DNA of 64,000 nt from the NCBI GenBank assembly GCA_050875145.1, contig JBNMLH010000014.1:1-64000 (forward strand). The letters run 5' to 3'. The translations under genes and the position numbers were made by a program. Positions 32,819 through 41,848 of the stretch are shown here, in pieces; the stretch's first letter is position 1; each line of letters opens with the position of its first letter. This DNA is from CAG-411 sp050875145. GTDB lineage: Bacteria > Bacillota > Clostridia > Lachnospirales > Lachnospiraceae. The notes beneath the pieces were generated by a model. The model searched no databases and was not told the origin of the DNA. It worked only from the letters and a program-made list of their open reading frames with translations.

Positions 32819-34222
32819 TTATTCGTCTGGCAATTCCGCTAATCTTCTTTCCGCTTGCGCACTTAAACTTGAATTTCCTGAATAGTTATTTATAATTTTC
32901 TTGTAGTATTTTCTCGCATTATTATTATCTCCAGTTCTCTGATAAGTTCTTCCCAAATAGTACATTGCATCTACATTATCCGAGCTATATTTTAATGCAA
33001 GTTTTAATGCTGTAATTGCATCCTCGTATCTTCCTTTTGCATATGCCGCATATCCTTCTTTATATTTCACCTTCGACATATTTGCAAATGTCTCTTCTTT
33101 TATCATATTATATAATTCTTTTGCAGCTTTACTATTAAACTTGTTGATATTTATCTTTATGAGTTTTTCAGCAGCAGCATCCTTCTCGCCGCCAATATAT
33201 AATGTAACTGCTTTTAAAAAGTTATTATAAGCAGCTTCATCTACCGCCTCTTCTTTTACCTTTTTTAATTGAGCTTCCAAATCTTTATTTTTTTGCTCTA
33301 ATTGTTTCTTCTCATTTTCTAAAGTTTGCATCTGAGAAGACATATTTGTCTGTTCTTCTGCCATATCTACTGCCTCTTTATTATACTTATCGGCTATAGC
33401 ACTTTCTCTTGTAGGTAAAACTAAAAATACAACTGTAAGAAAACCAATTACTACACCGATTAATAAATGCAAAAATGACCACTTATTAATCTTTCCATCC
33501 CGCAATACCGGCTCAGGAGCAAAAAATTGTGGATCCTCCGCCTTTTCTAAGGCTCGACCTTTTGCCTGCACCCTCTTTGTAGCCTCGCGTTCTATTTTAA
33601 CAGTGTTTGGATTTACACCTAGTTCTGTTAAATATCGCAATGTAATCGTATTTGAAACATCAATTTTCTGTGCCTTTCTAAGACACTTTACTGCTTTTTC
33701 ATTTTCCGCCTGATTCATATATAATAATGCTAATAACTGATGTGCAGCCAAATATTTAGGTTGTGCAGATACTACTTTTTTTAACTGTAAAATAGCTAAA
33801 TCATAGTTTCCACCTTTCGCCTGACTCAGTGCGTAGTTATACTTTTTTATAATCTGATTTGCATTATGCAATTTAGACGGATTATCCTGAAGTAAATTCA
33901 TATAGTAATCTGCTTCATTTTCTTCTTCCTGATAATTTTTACTAAGTACCCACTCAGTCAAAGCAAGTACCGTCTCTCCGATTTCATTATATATAAGCCC
34001 CAATAAGTTTCTTGCATCTGTATTACACCGATTAAACTGCAAACTATTCTTTAAAGAAACAATAGCTCCAGATAAATCTCTAACCTTTGCCTTACTCAAT
34101 CCATCATTATAATATTGATTGGATAAGTTATATAATCTTCTATATACTGTAATATCCGTATTACATCCGTCACAACGTTTCTTCTGAAACGGTATTATTT
34201 TCCCACATTTTGGACATTTCAT
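32819..34222 (-). CDS. Zinc-ribbon/TPR membrane protein
   Basis: A 467-residue protein. The N-terminal zinc ribbon (MKCPKCGK ... RCDGCNTD, residues 1-22) is followed by TPR repeats (about 25-200), one membrane helix (about 250-270, FLHLLIGVVIGFLTVVFLVLP), a coiled coil (about 285-330) and a second TPR block (about 335-467: YKEGYAAYAKGRYEDAITALKLALKY). The arrangement places one TPR block in the cytoplasm and the other outside, likely for envelope protein assembly. The function is unknown. It lies between a 44-residue ORF and spoIIA, and its own terminator follows. Confidence 0.85.
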   Translation of the reverse strand: MKCPKCGKIIPFQKKRCDGCNTDITVYRRLYNLSNQYYNDGLSKAKVRDLSGAIVSLKNSLQFNRCNTDARNLLGLIYNEIGETVLALTEWVLSKNYQEEENEADYYMNLLQDNPSKLHNANQIIKKYNYALSQAKGGNYDLAILQLKKVVSAQPKYLAAHQLLALLYMNQAENEKAVKCLRKAQKIDVSNTITLRYLTELGVNPNTVKIEREATKRVQAKGRALEKAEDPQFFAPEPVLRDGKINKWSFLHLLIGVVIGFLTVVFLVLPTRESAIADKYNKEAVDMAEEQTNMSSQMQTLENEKKQLEQKNKDLEAQLKKVKEEAVDEAAYNNFLKAVTLYIGGEKDAAAEKLIKININKFNSKAAKELYNMIKEETFANMSKVKYKEGYAAYAKGRYEDAITALKLALKYSSDNVDAMYYLGRTYQRTGDNNNARKYYKKIINNYSGNSSLSAQAERRLAELPDE

Positions 34223-34326
34223 AATTTCTTTCTTCCTATCTACATAAATCTTTTTCTCTCTTTGTCAGATAACAGATACGAATATCTGTTTACATTCACC
34301 TTAATAATTCTTAAAATAAATACAAC

Positions 34327-34365
34327 AACCGATAGCGCAATATTTATCTTACTGCACTATCGGTT
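34327..34365. terminator. Stem-loop downstream of the 44-residue ORF
   Basis: AACCGATAG (34327-34335) pairs with CTATCGGTT (34357-34365), with GCA/TGC extending it inside. It lies between the small ORF and the TPR gene. A TTTCTTT tract follows on the plus strand; the minus-strand tract is weak. Confidence 0.5.
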
Positions 34366-34429
34366 TCTTTACCTTCATGCCAATACACTCTAATTACATA
34401 CCATATCAAAACATATTGACAAAAAAGCA

Positions 34430-34564
34430 TTATTTTTCAGTATTAATAATCTGGTTAATCAACTCAACCACATCAACTGTATTTCCCTGACCAATCGAAT
34501 CTTCAATTTCTTCAACTTCAAGACTTGGTTTAAATTTTTTTAATTCTTCCTCAAAGTTTAACAT
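34430..34564 (-). CDS. Small acidic protein (44 aa)
   Basis: An ORF of 44 codons: MLNFEEELKKFKPSLEVEE at the start, then an acidic helical region ending LINQIINTEK. The start codon is preceded by GGAGTGAAGTCAT. Short proteins beginning FEEEL ... F.PSLEVE are known to me from Lachnospiraceae genomes, but without function. It lies alone between the FapA gene and the TPR gene, with a hairpin behind it. The frame and the ribosome site make it likely real. Confidence 0.6.
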   Translation of the reverse strand: MLNFEEELKKFKPSLEVEEIEDSIGQGNTVDVVELINQIINTEK

Positions 34565-34813
34565 ATGACTTCACTCCATCTATCTATACAATCCTAATAT
34601 TTCTATACTACAGTAACTATTCTTCACAACAAAAATCATCTGCCATAAATGTATATACATTTTCAAGCATCAAAATGATAATCTTTTTCATTAAGCATCT
34701 TAATTTTGCATAGGTTACAAGCAACAATGCCAAATAGTCACAAAACACTAAGACAATGATAATAGTTTTGACAATAAAAAGTCAATAGTTTTCTTCTAAA
34801 TTTTATAAAAAGT

Positions 34814-36199
34814 TTAAATATTTGCCACAAATTCTAACTCAAGTCCCTTTTTCTGATAATATACATTATAATTCTCTGTTTTTATCATCTCACGAACACC
34901 ATTTATTGTTAATATTACTCCTGGATAGATTGACTTTAAGACGATTACTCGTGGATTAGAAATTTTGGACATAACTTCAATTACTGCATCCTTTTCTCTC
35001 TGCATATCAGTTAAAGCAGCTTCTTTTTCAATTTTAGCACGCATAACAGTTGTCTTCAATCCTTTAAGTTCTTCGTTGTCTGGCTGGACTTTAAGTACAT
35101 CGTCTATTTTTTTCTTGGAAATTTTCAACTTTTCGATATTACTAATTATCTCTTTATTCTTTTCCTCTAGCTGTTCTAATTTAGAATATAGATTTTCACT
35201 ACTTCCAACTTCAATTATAGTTTTAACCTCATTCATATTACCAATCAATGTTGCCTCTACTTCACGATATGCTTCCACCCTACCTCCAACAATAATACCA
35301 TATTTTCCTGCTACATTCACACTTTCCTCGCATTTAATATTACAATGCATCAATGCATTTGCAGAAACATTTCCTTTTGCTTCAATTGTAACTTGTTCAA
35401 AAAATTTTCCTGATACATTGCCGCCTGCATGAATACGTCCTTTTCCATTTCCCTGCATTCCATTTTTCAATACAATGTTTTTCCTAGCCACAAGATTTGC
35501 TGCCTCAACGCATCCATTTACTTCTATATTTCCATTGGCACGCACCTCTGCCCCTGTCAATACATTTCCTTTAATCACAACATCTCCTGCGAAACTTACT
35601 CCCCCAGTAGCAATTGATACATCTCCTTTAATAATCAAAACATTGTTTACTTCTAGCATATTCCCTTTTAATGTCACTTTACCCGTTATTGCAGCACGAT
35701 ATACTTTTTTATCTTCTGAAACAAGAAAACCTTTTCCTTTCAAAGGCAATAAGTCTTTTCCCTTTCTAGCATGAATATTCTGTCCCTTAATATCCATTCC
35801 GTCTGTACCATTAGTAGCAGAATGATAGTATACAATATCCTGATTTTCCTCTACAACCGGAACCTCTCCCATACTTTTATAATCTACAGAACCATCTTTT
35901 AATATCCTTGGTTTTAGGTTTACATTCGTTTCAAATAAACATTCGTAATATCCATCTTTTCCGTTTATCGGCTCACTTCCATAGGCAATCGGTATATCCA
36001 TATAGAAACGTTTTTCATCTATAATAGATTTTAATTCCTTCTCATCCAGTCCATACACTATATTTTCTTTCGCAATACTCTCTTTCAAATCTTCTAGTGT
36101 ATATACCTCTCCACCAACAGGAGACACATTAATACTGGCCTGCATTCCATCTTTAGAAATCCGGATGGAAATTGTCTTCTGTATCTTTTCCTCTAACAT
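34814..36199 (-). CDS. FapA/DUF342-family protein
   Basis: A 461-residue protein of the DUF342 (FapA) family. The N-terminal FapA domain (about 60-160) is followed by a right-handed parallel beta-helix of repeated GNV and NGN turns (VLIIKGDVSIATGGVSFAGDVVIKGNV ... GNIEVNGCVEAA, about 180-320), then a coiled coil (about 340-400) and a short C-terminal domain (about 410-461). FapA homologues are often annotated with flagellar assembly or as cell-surface or polar landmark proteins; no flagellar genes are in this window. GGGGGGAG precedes ATG 36199. Confidence 0.88.
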   Translation of the reverse strand: MLEEKIQKTISIRISKDGMQASINVSPVGGEVYTLEDLKESIAKENIVYGLDEKELKSIIDEKRFYMDIPIAYGSEPINGKDGYYECLFETNVNLKPRILKDGSVDYKSMGEVPVVEENQDIVYYHSATNGTDGMDIKGQNIHARKGKDLLPLKGKGFLVSEDKKVYRAAITGKVTLKGNMLEVNNVLIIKGDVSIATGGVSFAGDVVIKGNVLTGAEVRANGNIEVNGCVEAANLVARKNIVLKNGMQGNGKGRIHAGGNVSGKFFEQVTIEAKGNVSANALMHCNIKCEESVNVAGKYGIIVGGRVEAYREVEATLIGNMNEVKTIIEVGSSENLYSKLEQLEEKNKEIISNIEKLKISKKKIDDVLKVQPDNEELKGLKTTVMRAKIEKEAALTDMQREKDAVIEVMSKISNPRVIVLKSIYPGVILTINGVREMIKTENYNVYYQKKGLELEFVANI

Positions 36200-36315
36200 A
36201 AAACTCCCCCCCTATCTATTTTCCCCTACTTACTTATTTGTATAATTATACCATTTTTTCAAAAAATACGCAAATAATTCTCTATTTTTGCATTTTAATT
36301 ATACATTTTAACCAC

Positions 36316-36352
36316 AAAAAGACCAGCCACTTTATAAGCGGCTAGTCTTTTT
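36316..36352. terminator. Terminator after valS
   Basis: AAAAAGAC(C)AGCC ... GGCT(A)GTCTTTTT forms a stem with flanking A and T runs, about 80 bases past the valS stop; it could act in both directions. Confidence 0.8.
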
Positions 36353-36429
36353 AAACAATATAAATCTACATATTTCGCATATCATTATACTTTATTTAAT
36401 TATGATTTCCAACACAGTTATCCTATTTC

Positions 36430-39099
36430 TTACTTTCTAAGCTGTGCCAGACGTTCCTGTACCTGTCGCATCATATCTGTATATTTTTCTAATTTAGCTC
36501 TTTCTTCTTCAATTTTTGCTTTAGGTGCCTTGCTTACAAATTTTTCATTGCTAAGCATTCCATTGGAACGTTTTAATTCTCCCTGTAATTTCTTTTCTTC
36601 TTTCTCTAAACGTTCTATTTCTTTATCAATATCAACCAATTCCGCAAACGGCATATAAATCGTTGCTCCATGGATCACTGTTGAAACAGCATCTTCCGCA
36701 ATTCCTGATTTATCATCTTGAATGGCAACTTCATTGGCATATCCAAGTGTTGCAAAAAAGACTTTATTTGTCTTAAAGATATCTCGTACCTTTTCTTCTT
36801 CTGATACCACATAAACCATAGCTTTTTTACTAGGTGGTACATTCATTTCTGCACGCACATTACGAATACCCTTAACAGCAGCTTTAATCGTTTCTACCGC
36901 ATTTTCATCTGTTGCAAAATTCCAGTCCTCTTTAAATTCAGGCCATGATGTAATCATGATAGAATCTGCTTCTTTTTCACCTAACGCTTCCTGTAATGTA
37001 CAGAATATTTCTTCTGTGATAAATGGCATATATGGATGCAACAATTTTAATGACTGAATTAAAACCGTCTTTAATGTCCACAAAGCAGCGTCCTTTGTCT
37101 GGTCCTCATCATTGTATAAACGAGGTTTTACCATTTCAATATACCAATCGCAAAATTCTTCCCAGATAAAGTCATATACTTTCTGCACTGCAATACCAAG
37201 CTCATAACCTTCCATATTTTCAGTTACATCTTTTGCAAGTGTATTTACTTTAGATAAAATCCACTTATCTGCCTGAGTAAGCTTTGTCAAATCTACACTG
37301 TTTACATCTCCTGCTTTTTCTAAATTCATCATAATGAATCTGGATGCGTTCCATACTTTATTGGCAAAGTTTCTACTTGCTTCCACTCGTTCCATATAGA
37401 AACGCATATCATTTCCAGGTGCATTACCGGTAATAAGAGTAAGACGAAGTGCATCTGCACCATACTGATCAATAATCTCTAATGGGTCAATTCCGTTTCC
37501 TAATGATTTACTCATCTTACGTCCCTGAGAGTCACGAACCAAACCATGGATCAATACAGTATTAAATGGCACCTCACCCATTTGTTCAATACCAGAGAAT
37601 ACCATACGGATTACCCAGAAGAAAATAATATCATATCCAGTTACTAATACGTTCGTAGGATAGAAGTAATCCAACTCTTCTGTCTTATCCGGCCATCCTA
37701 AAGTTGAAAATGGCCACAATGCGGAACTAAACCAAGTATCCAATGTATCTGGATCCTGTGTAAGCTTATCATGACCACATTTTGGACAAGTACATGGCTT
37801 ATTATCACTTCTTGCAACTACAATCTCACCACACTTATCACAGTAATAAGCTGGGATTCTGTGTCCCCACCATAACTGTCTGGAAATACACCAATCTCTG
37901 ATTCCTTCTAACCAGTGAAGATAGGTCTTGTCAAAATGTTCTGGTACAAAACGAAGCTTATTACTCTTAAGTGCTTCAATTGCTGGCTTTGCAAGTTCCT
38001 CCATCTTTACGAACCACTGCTGTTTAATCATTGGCTCTACTGTAGCCTTACAACGATCATGTGTACCGACATTATGTGTATGATCCTCTACTTTTACCAA
38101 CAATCCCATGCTATCCAATTCAGCAACAATCTGTTTTCTTGCCTCATAACGATCAAGACCTGCAAATTTACCACCTTTTTCGTTAATGGTAGCATCATCA
38201 TTCATTACATTGATTTCTTCTAAGTTATGACGTTTACCGACTTCAAAATCGTTAGGGTCATGTGCTGGTGTAATCTTAACCACACCAGTACCAAATTCAC
38301 GATCCACGTAAGCATCTGCTACAACTGGAATTTCCTTATTCACGATTGGTAATAATACTTTCTTACCAATGATATCCTGGTATCTCTCGTCATCTGGATG
38401 TACAGCCACAGCAGTATCTCCAAGCATAGTCTCTGGACGTGTCGTAGCGATTTCTACAAATCTTCCTTCTTCTCCTACGATTGGATACTTAATGTGCCAG
38501 AAATGTCCAGCCTGCTCCACATGTTCTACCTCTGCATCAGAAATGGATGTCTTACATACCGGACACCAGTTGATAATGCGGGAACCTTTATAAATAAGTC
38601 CTTTTTCATGCAATTTACAGAATACTTCCTCTACAGCCTTGGAGCATCCTTCGTCCATAGTAAAACGTTCTCTATCCCAATCACAAGAAGAACCAATCTT
38701 CTTGAGCTGACCAGTAATCGTTCCGCCATACTCTTTCTTCCATTCCCAAGCCTTTTCAAGGAAACCATCTCTTCCAAGATCCTCCTTATTGATTCCCTGC
38801 TCTTTCAAAGAGTTAATTACCTTAACCTCCGTTGCAATACTTGCATGGTCAGTTCCAGGAACCCAAAGTGCATTGTATCCTTGCATACGTTTAAAACGAA
38901 TCAAAATATCTTGCATCGTATTATCCAACGCATGACCCATGTGTAATTTACCAGTAATATTTGGTGGTGGCATTACAATAGAAAATGGTTTCTTACTGCG
39001 ATCCACTTCTGCATGAAAATACTTATTCTTTAACCATTTGTCGTACAATCTGCCCTCTATCTCCTGCGGATTGTAAGTCTTTTCTAGTTCTTTTGCCAT
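36430..39099 (-). CDS. valS: Valyl-tRNA synthetase
   Basis: An 889-residue class I synthetase that charges tRNA-Val. The HIGH signature is PPPNITGKLHMGHAL (about 40-54), the editing domain follows (ATTRPETMLGDTAVAVHP), and GRKMSKSLGNGIDP is the KMSKS loop (about 520-533). The C-terminal coiled coil typical of ValRS is present (IERLEKEEKKLQGELKRSNGMLSNEKFVSKAP). ATG 39099 is preferred to 39105. A T-box leader with a GTA specifier precedes it. Confidence 0.98.
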   Translation of the reverse strand: MAKELEKTYNPQEIEGRLYDKWLKNKYFHAEVDRSKKPFSIVMPPPNITGKLHMGHALDNTMQDILIRFKRMQGYNALWVPGTDHASIATEVKVINSLKEQGINKEDLGRDGFLEKAWEWKKEYGGTITGQLKKIGSSCDWDRERFTMDEGCSKAVEEVFCKLHEKGLIYKGSRIINWCPVCKTSISDAEVEHVEQAGHFWHIKYPIVGEEGRFVEIATTRPETMLGDTAVAVHPDDERYQDIIGKKVLLPIVNKEIPVVADAYVDREFGTGVVKITPAHDPNDFEVGKRHNLEEINVMNDDATINEKGGKFAGLDRYEARKQIVAELDSMGLLVKVEDHTHNVGTHDRCKATVEPMIKQQWFVKMEELAKPAIEALKSNKLRFVPEHFDKTYLHWLEGIRDWCISRQLWWGHRIPAYYCDKCGEIVVARSDNKPCTCPKCGHDKLTQDPDTLDTWFSSALWPFSTLGWPDKTEELDYFYPTNVLVTGYDIIFFWVIRMVFSGIEQMGEVPFNTVLIHGLVRDSQGRKMSKSLGNGIDPLEIIDQYGADALRLTLITGNAPGNDMRFYMERVEASRNFANKVWNASRFIMMNLEKAGDVNSVDLTKLTQADKWILSKVNTLAKDVTENMEGYELGIAVQKVYDFIWEEFCDWYIEMVKPRLYNDEDQTKDAALWTLKTVLIQSLKLLHPYMPFITEEIFCTLQEALGEKEADSIMITSWPEFKEDWNFATDENAVETIKAAVKGIRNVRAEMNVPPSKKAMVYVVSEEEKVRDIFKTNKVFFATLGYANEVAIQDDKSGIAEDAVSTVIHGATIYMPFAELVDIDKEIERLEKEEKKLQGELKRSNGMLSNEKFVSKAPKAKIEEERAKLEKYTDMMRQVQERLAQLRK

Positions 39100-39213
39100 A
39101 ATCATCTTCCTTTATCGTTTTATTTAGGTTCTGGCACCTAGTGGCCGGTGGAATATCCGCATCCAAACGGAGCCTTTTGTTACAGAATAACAATCACAAT
39201 GACAAATCCTATA

Positions 39214-39465
39214 ACAAAAAAACGGTTCTCCCTCCCGAAAGGACGAAGAACCGTGGTACCACCTTTTTTTATGCTATGAACTATCTCATATCACCTTATC
39301 GCCTTTAACGAAGCTACCCGTCGTTTCCTACTATTTTCAAAAACGCTGTTCCAGAGCTACCTTCCATAGTCACTTCTTTAGAACATCTTCCAGCAAAGAT
39401 AAACTTTAATGTTCCTCTCTGAAAAGGTTACCTATGTACTCCTCTCCTTCTTTACATTTCCATAT
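39214..39465 (-). promoter_or_regulatory. T-box riboswitch (valine specifier) of valS
   Basis: The leader carries the antiterminator core GGTGGTACCACGG (minus strand, 39251-39263). The competing terminator pairs 39222-39229 with 39247-39254 and is followed on the minus strand by a T run (39214-39221). In Stem I, GTA at 39358-39360 sits just before CTCT that pairs with AGAG near the 5' end, the position of the specifier codon; GUA codes valine. Uncharged tRNA-Val should stabilise readthrough. Confidence 0.92.
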
Positions 39466-39472
39466 ATCACTA

Positions 39473-39501
39473 ACTATAAAGGTTTTTTACAGGTTTGTCA
39501 A
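39473..39501 (-). promoter_or_regulatory. valS promoter
   Basis: On the minus strand TTGACA (39496-39501), 17 bases and TATAGT (39473-39478) lie just before the T-box leader. Confidence 0.85.
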
Positions 39502-39519
39502 CGTAAATTTCTATTCTGT

Positions 39520-40254
39520 CTAATCCAAATTAAATCTACTCGTAGACAACATATCCGAAAATGTTTTTCCTGTCTTTCTGTCTATTACGAAAAATCGAAT
39601 GTCAACCTCTATTTTCAAAGAATTTTTATATTTTTCTTTTAATTCATAAGTAATTACTGTAGACGAATCCTTTTCATATCTCTTTTTGTTAAAATAAGTT
39701 TCTGCCAACTTAGGGCATTTTGTTTGTATTTTATATTTCTTTCTATACTTTTTTTCAGGTATACAAATATATTTTGATGAATTATCATCACATTCTTCTC
39801 TAATACTTTTTAAAACAATTTTCCCAATTATAGGCATCTCCTCTGATTCTTTTTCAAGATAATATTTACCTACATATAATGATATTTTTTCTCCATCCTC
39901 AGTGTGAATAACAATTCGATTAAAAAAAGGAACAAATTTATCCAATGTTATTTTTATTTCATCCTCACTAACTGTAAAATCAGAGACATTCTCATAACAC
40001 AAATTAGAGGACTTATATAAATCCAACTGCTCAATATCCAGCCTAGACAAATCTGTACCCAAATGCAACCAAATCTCTTTCCATTCAGAATAAACAAGAT
40101 AATGAAGAGAATCTTGATTATTTGCTTTTATACTTTCCTCTAATTCCTTATATTTTCCACCTTCTTCATTATTACTACATGATGTTGCTGCCAAACATAC
40201 AAATAAAAGTAAACATATTATTCCTATTTTCATCCTTATCTTTTTTGGGTTCAT
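39520..40254 (-). CDS. Hypothetical lipoprotein
   Basis: A 244-residue predicted lipoprotein: basic N-terminus, hydrophobic helix, lipobox LAATSC (about residues 21-26), then a mature region rich in Lys, Glu and Tyr. No catalytic motif or known domain is recognised. AGAGGTAAAATAAA precedes ATG 40254; ATG at residue 8 is an alternative. It follows sfsA by 25 bases in the same direction, and the valS promoter begins 19 bases after its stop. Confidence 0.78.
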   Translation of the reverse strand: MNPKKIRMKIGIICLLLFVCLAATSCSNNEEGGKYKELEESIKANNQDSLHYLVYSEWKEIWLHLGTDLSRLDIEQLDLYKSSNLCYENVSDFTVSEDEIKITLDKFVPFFNRIVIHTEDGEKISLYVGKYYLEKESEEMPIIGKIVLKSIREECDDNSSKYICIPEKKYRKKYKIQTKCPKLAETYFNKKRYEKDSSTVITYELKEKYKNSLKIEVDIRFFVIDRKTGKTFSDMLSTSRFNLD

Positions 40255-40279
40255 TTTTATTTTACCTCTTCTTCCTTTT

Positions 40280-40963
40280 TTAAACAGTAAGACTATACGG
40301 AATTTTCTCGGAAATTTCCATATTATCCGGTTTTATCAGACAATCAAAGCACAAAATATGCACACCTGCTTTTTCTGCTTCCCTTAAAGCTTCTCCAAAC
40401 TGTGGATGTGTTCTGTCATTTGGCATAAACTTCCAAGCACCTTTCATCTGAATCACAAAAACAATATATGCCTCATATCCCTCTTTTCGACAAGCAATCA
40501 ATTCTCTTATATGTTTGACTCCTCGCTCTGTAGGTGCATCTGGAAATCTGACAATTCCGTCCTCCTCCAATGTCACTCCCTTAACTTCTAAAAATATCTT
40601 TTTTTCTGGTGTCTCCACATAAAAATCAAAGCGAGAATTTTTATATTTTGTTTCTGGTCGATAGAAAACCACATCAGGAAATATATGCTTCATATATTCA
40701 CCCACAACTTTATTCGGTGCCTGACTATCTATATTGACAAGCGTCTGTCCTTTATATACTGCTATTACATCATATCTTGTTTTTCGACTTTTATTCTCGA
40801 TGCAGTCTTCCAAAAAAACTCTTGCTCCCGGAAGAAATAATTCCTTACAGCGAGCCGTATTTTTTACATGGCATTGTGTTTCTACTCCATCTATTTCTAC
40901 AACCGCAACAAACCGATTTAATCGTTTTACAAATCTTCCTTCGCAAACATTTTTATAATGCAT
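40280..40963 (-). CDS. sfsA: SfsA-family protein
   Basis: A 227-residue SfsA protein, a family with an N-terminal OB-like fold and a C-terminal nuclease-like fold; E. coli SfsA was named for sugar fermentation stimulation. Conserved parts are RFVAVVEIDGVETQCHVKNTARCKELFLPG (about 14-43), SRFDFYVETPEKKIFLEVKGVTLEE (about 108-132) and FPDAPTERGVKHIREL. AGGAGAATATA precedes the ATG. The ATG overlaps the stop of the HAD gene (TAATG). Confidence 0.94.
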   Translation of the reverse strand: MHYKNVCEGRFVKRLNRFVAVVEIDGVETQCHVKNTARCKELFLPGARVFLEDCIENKSRKTRYDVIAVYKGQTLVNIDSQAPNKVVGEYMKHIFPDVVFYRPETKYKNSRFDFYVETPEKKIFLEVKGVTLEEDGIVRFPDAPTERGVKHIRELIACRKEGYEAYIVFVIQMKGAWKFMPNDRTHPQFGEALREAEKAGVHILCFDCLIKPDNMEISEKIPYSLTV

Positions 40964-41619
40964 TATATTCTCCTTCCCAGCAATTCCTGTCGCAATTGTT
41001 CTACCGTATCCACAATTACATCCGCACCCGCTTCTTCCAGTTCTTTTCTACCACCATACCCATAAGACACACCAATTACTGATATTCCTTTTGCATGTGC
41101 CCCCAGTACATCATATACTCTATCACCAATCATAACAATATTATCAGGTGTTGCTTGTGACAAACGGATTGCCTCTTCGACTACCTCTTCTTTTTCGCCT
41201 CTTCTCCCATCTAAAAAGCTTCCAACAATATGAGTAAAATACTGTTTTATCTTAAAATGCTCACAAATCTTCTCAACAAATATCGTAGGTTTCGAACTAG
41301 CAATTTCTAAAATGAAACCTTTTTCACTCAATTCTCTTAATAACGATTCCATTCCATCATATATTTCATTTTCATACAATCCTACGGTAGAGAAACGTTC
41401 TCTATATTTTTCAATCGCACTATCTATTTGCTCCTCTGGCAAATGATAAAATTCTGAAAATGATTTTTTTAAAGGTGGACCAATCACTGGTTCTAACGCA
41501 TCCAAGTCATTCACCTGTATTCCAAAATGCTGTAATGCATATTGAAAACTCTTTGTAATTCCTATTTTAGGGTCTGTAATAGTTCCATCTAAATCAAATA
41601 GTATCACTTTCTGTTTCAT
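40963..41619 (-). CDS. HAD-family phosphatase (phosphoglycolate phosphatase-like)
   Basis: A 218-residue HAD hydrolase with cap domain. Motif I FDLDGTITDPKIG (about 8-20), motif II EIASSKP (about 103-109), motif III Lys in GRRGEKEEVV and motif IV MIGDRVYDVLGA (about 161-172) are complete. The sequence is close to Gph/PpaX-type phosphatases; the true substrate (phosphoglycolate, pyrophosphate or another) is not determined. AAGAGGAAAAAGT precedes the ATG. It overlaps sfsA by one base. Confidence 0.92.
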   Translation of the reverse strand: MKQKVILFDLDGTITDPKIGITKSFQYALQHFGIQVNDLDALEPVIGPPLKKSFSEFYHLPEEQIDSAIEKYRERFSTVGLYENEIYDGMESLLRELSEKGFILEIASSKPTIFVEKICEHFKIKQYFTHIVGSFLDGRRGEKEEVVEEAIRLSQATPDNIVMIGDRVYDVLGAHAKGISVIGVSYGYGGRKELEEAGADVIVDTVEQLRQELLGRRI

Positions 41620-41848
41620 ACTTTTTCCTCTTTTCTATTGTTTTTTTCTATCTTTTGCTATAAAATATCGAATATATGTTTGTTTTTTTATTAGGAGTAC
41701 AACACAAAATGATGATTTTCTCCAGTGCTTGTGCAAAAAGAATAAGAATCCCCTTATAATATATCCCCAAAGAAACATAAACGTAGAACAAAAATCTATA
41801 TTACTTATCGTCTTAACTAGTCAAAGTTTCAAATAATAGGAGGTCAAA

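Noticed and set aside
38398..38946. 182-codon plus-strand open frame inside valS
   Set aside because: Antisense to the highly conserved valS coding region, with no ribosome site or promoter.
41729..41760. sigA promoter for dinB (TTGTGC ... TATAAT)
   Set aside because: The spacer is 20 bases, outside the normal range; only the -10 is convincing.
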